Assembly: GCA_902625365.1 (NCBI GenBank)
Contig: CACOAX010000001.1
Location: 237,329-277,207 of the forward strand
Reading direction: 5' to 3'
Source of the DNA: an uncultured Alphaproteobacteria bacterium
Lineage (GTDB): Bacteria; Pseudomonadota; Alphaproteobacteria; HIMB59; GCA-002718135
Length of the DNA: 39,879 nucleotides
Shown here: positions 37,992 to 39,879 of the stretch, one piece after another
How the letters are laid out: each line of letters starts with the position of its first letter
Numbering within the stretch: position 1 is the first letter of the stretch
Notes under the pieces: model-generated
What the model was told of the DNA's origin: nothing
Databases searched by the model: none
The model's input: the letters and a program-made list of their open reading frames with translations, nothing else
Program-made: the position numbers and the translations under genes

Positions 37992-38018
37992 TTTTATTAT
38001 TTTCATTAAGGAGGAAAT

Positions 38019-39020
38019 ATGAAAAAAATTATTTATACGTTTTTATCTTTTCTTTTCGTCTTTTCTTTTTCTTTCTCATCATTCGCAGCGAAAGAATTAA
38101 GTTTAGGTTGTTTTGAAGGTTATGCAGAACAAGAATGGATAGATGAATTTGAAGCTAAATACGACGCAAAGGTTAAGGTAAAGTATGTCGGTAGTGTTGA
38201 CGAATTATTTGCTTTAACTCAGGCAAGTAAAGGTGAGGATTTTGATCTAATTTCAATAGATACTAGTTTATTTCCTCGATACGGTGGCGCAGGTTTAATT
38301 AAACCATATGATAAGGGTAAACTTTCTAACTTTGGTAATTTAATGCCAGCATTTCAAGACGTTAAAGAAGTTATGATTGATGGAGAAATGTATGGTGTCT
38401 CAATTGCTTGGGGATCGCTTGGATTAATTTATGACGTTGACGTTCATGGCGAAATTGATTCATGGGATGCTATGTGGGATCCTGCTAACGCTGGAAAAAT
38501 GATTGTTCTAGACGATACTAACAATAATATTGTCAATGCTGCTATTTATCTTGGTATGGATAATCCATACAATTTATCTGAAGCAGAAATGGAACAAGTA
38601 AAGCAAAAACTCATTGAACAAAAACAACTTGTTAGAACTTACTATGCAGGTTTTGAAGAAGGAAATCAAATCTTTGATGGTGGTGGAATTTCTTTAATGT
38701 TCTCTATGGGTGAGTTCCAAGAAAAAGCTCTTCAAGATATGGGTCATAATGTAAAATACATTATACCAAAAGAAGGTGGAATTGGATGGTTAGATACTTG
38801 GGCTATGACTTCTGGTGCTGATGAAGATCTTGCACATGCTTGGGTAGATTTCTTTATTCAAAAATCAACTCAAGAATTGATGAATGAAAGATATGGTTAT
38901 GGGACTGTAACTCATGAGTCATCAGGGCTTGATTACGCGGATAGATTGAACTGGTTACAACCAGCAGAAGATTTTGAATGGCGTAACAGAGTTTGGAACG
39001 AAGTGAAAGCTTCTAACTAA
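38019..39020 (+). CDS. potD: Periplasmic polyamine-type binding protein
   Basis: The substrate-binding protein of the importer, 333 residues. It has a Sec signal peptide (basic MKK, hydrophobic 5-20, cleavage likely after SFA-A near 23-24). The mature part has the PotD/SBP_bac_8 pattern: GYAEQEWIDEFEAKY, FDLISIDTSLFPRY, YGVSIAWGSLGLIYD, and PKEGGIGWLDTWAM, which corresponds to the ligand-pocket Trp/Asp segment in PotD. The strong ribosome binding site and less AT-rich coding sequence suggest high expression, usual for binding proteins in marine oligotrophs. Related amines are possible ligands. It is divergent from potABC. Confidence 0.87.
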   Translation: MKKIIYTFLSFLFVFSFSFSSFAAKELSLGCFEGYAEQEWIDEFEAKYDAKVKVKYVGSVDELFALTQASKGEDFDLISIDTSLFPRYGGAGLIKPYDKGKLSNFGNLMPAFQDVKEVMIDGEMYGVSIAWGSLGLIYDVDVHGEIDSWDAMWDPANAGKMIVLDDTNNNIVNAAIYLGMDNPYNLSEAEMEQVKQKLIEQKQLVRTYYAGFEEGNQIFDGGGISLMFSMGEFQEKALQDMGHNVKYIIPKEGGIGWLDTWAMTSGADEDLAHAWVDFFIQKSTQELMNERYGYGTVTHESSGLDYADRLNWLQPAEDFEWRNRVWNEVKASN

Positions 39021-39027
39021 TTTTTTT

Positions 39028-39045
39028 GGGGGCTAATAAGCCCCC
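39028..39045 (+). terminator. GC-rich hairpin after the binding protein gene
   Basis: GGGGGCT and AGCCCCC form a perfect 7-base stem with an AATA loop eight bases after the stop codon. It is the strongest hairpin in this AT-rich window. A T-run precedes the stem and an A-rich run follows, so the stem can be extended by A-T pairs, but there is no T-tract after it on the plus strand. It may terminate transcription or protect the 3' end of the mRNA. Confidence 0.65.
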
Positions 39046-39066
39046 ATAAAAATATTTAGTATTATT

Positions 39067-39498
39067 ATGCATATACAATTTATAGATACTCCCAAGCCAA
39101 TTGGTAATTTTGCTAATGTAAGATTTTCAGGAAAATACGCGTACATTTCTGGACAAGGAGCATTTGATGATGGCGGTAAGCTTATAACAGGAAAGGTTGG
39201 AAAAGATTTTAGTCTTGAGGAAGCTTACGATGCAGCAAGAAGAGTTGGTGTTACAATATTATCAGTTATAAAAAATGATATAGGTTTTGAAAAAGTTCAC
39301 AAAGTTGTTAAAATTTTAGGATTAGTTAATTGCACTGAAGATTTTTTATTACATCCAAAAGTTATTAATGGCTGCTCTGATCTTTTTGTTGAATATTTTG
39401 GCGAGGAGAAGGGCACTCATGCAAGAAGTGCAATGGGTGTTTATGTTCTACCTAATAATATACCTGTGGAAATTGAAGCAATATTAGAATTAGTCTAA
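39067..39498 (+). CDS. RidA family protein
   Basis: A 143-residue RidA/YjgF-family protein. Members are homotrimers that hydrolyse reactive enamines or imines released by PLP enzymes. The segments YAYISGQGAF, a central LGLVNCTEDFLLHPKV, and GTHARSAMGVYVLPNNIPVEIE show the family, including the conserved Arg (in HARSA) and the Glu near the C-terminus. It lies 18 bases after the hairpin behind the binding protein gene and overlaps the next gene tail to tail. Confidence 0.87.
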   Translation: MHIQFIDTPKPIGNFANVRFSGKYAYISGQGAFDDGGKLITGKVGKDFSLEEAYDAARRVGVTILSVIKNDIGFEKVHKVVKILGLVNCTEDFLLHPKVINGCSDLFVEYFGEEKGTHARSAMGVYVLPNNIPVEIEAILELV

Positions 39499-39879
39499 CC
39501 AACTAAGCCACTCTTTTTTTGATTTAGAAAGATACTCATCCAAAGATATATTACTTTTAATTTTTCTTAAAATTAGATTATTAATAATTTTTTTAAATTG
39601 TAACATTACAATTTTTTCCTGACCTTTTTTTAGATTACATGTATCTAACTCAAAGTGATTAAAGTGGATCAAATCATCACGAACAAAAATTGCTGGATCA
39701 TTTTTTTCTAAATGAAACGCCAAAGATTGGATTGTGTATTTAGACTTTTTTGAATCAACATAAATTCTCAGTCTATTAATTTTATTACCTGTTGGGTCAG
39801 CAACAACCTCAAAAGAGATGCCTTTAAATTTTTCTTTAGACAAAAATTTTAACCAATATTGTAAAATATTATTTTGATT
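39490..39879 (-). CDS. C-terminal part of an unidentified protein, possibly PLP enzyme
   Basis: The frame is open from its stop at 39490 to the right edge of the window. A TTG at 39843 is available as a start, but twelve further codons upstream of it are open, so this is best read as the C-terminal 129 residues of a longer protein. The segment NDPAIFVRDDLIHFNHFELDTCNLKKGQE resembles the end of SelA-like, fold-type I PLP enzymes (aminotransferase class V-like), which would suit the RidA neighbour, but the match is by eye and weak. Confidence 0.5.
   Translation of the reverse strand, partial: NQNNILQYWLKFLSKEKFKGISFEVVADPTGNKINRLRIYVDSKKSKYTIQSLAFHLEKNDPAIFVRDDLIHFNHFELDTCNLKKGQEKIVMLQFKKIINNLILRKIKSNISLDEYLSKSKKEWLSWLD

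Overview
The window is a compact stretch of chromosome from an AT-rich bacterium, by eye about 30% GC, with very short spacers and many overlapping genes. Its content (atpAGDC with an alphaproteobacterial-type gene order next to it, Coq7 for ubiquinone, MetX/MetW, a SAM-II type riboswitch, a small HNH protein, an argH-lptM-lysA run) points to a streamlined, probably marine alphaproteobacterium of the SAR11/HIMB59 kind. The sequence alone does not settle the clade. I see no phage genes, transposases, CRISPR arrays or rRNA.

Layout. 1-3374 (+): the end of the F1 ATP synthase operon (3' part of atpA, then atpG, atpD, atpC). 3387-10229 (-): a long housekeeping run, read from the right as rplU, rpmA, obgE, proB, proA, nadD, rsfS, ctpA and rppH (L21/L27 ribosomal proteins, the Obg GTPase, proline synthesis, NAD synthesis, ribosome silencing, periplasmic protease, RNA 5'-end processing). 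10310-12894 (-): gloB, metW and metX, with metX headed by a SAM-II-like riboswitch that sits directly behind a good sigma70-type promoter. 13104-15357 (+): a chorismate mutase-aminotransferase fusion and a TyrA dehydrogenase, i.e. aromatic amino acid synthesis. 15354-19365: plsC, a zinc-ribbon membrane protein, then argH-lptM-lysA.

19470-25504 (+): a fatty-acid-type cluster. A hydroxyacyl-CoA dehydrogenase/enoyl-CoA hydratase fusion is followed by an acyl-CoA ligase, a MetY-like sulfhydrylase and an alpha/beta hydrolase; the last three abut with no spacer. 25540-28936: two small proteins, a carboxylesterase, an HNH protein, then coq7, dsbB and a DedA/YqaA-type membrane protein. 28949-30383: an intact tRNA-Leu(CAA), an extremely AT-rich sulfotransferase-like gene bracketed by a short direct repeat, and a decayed second copy of the tRNA-Leu; this is the most accessory-looking part of the window.

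30384-33425 (-): galE, galT, sufE and a flavin reductase-like gene. 33513-35128: a lactonase-like amidohydrolase and a short-chain dehydrogenase, meeting tail to tail. 35130-39020: a polyamine-type ABC transporter (ATPase and two permeases on the minus strand, the binding protein divergent on the plus strand). 39067-39879: a RidA-family protein and the C-terminal part of an unfinished gene, possibly a PLP enzyme.

Most of the window is ordinary core metabolism in a tightly packed genome. Points worth following are the tRNA-Leu/sulfotransferase islet, the acyl-CoA ligase-MetY-hydrolase unit, the chorismate mutase fusion, the riboswitch architecture, and repeated convergent gene pairs that share their stop codons.
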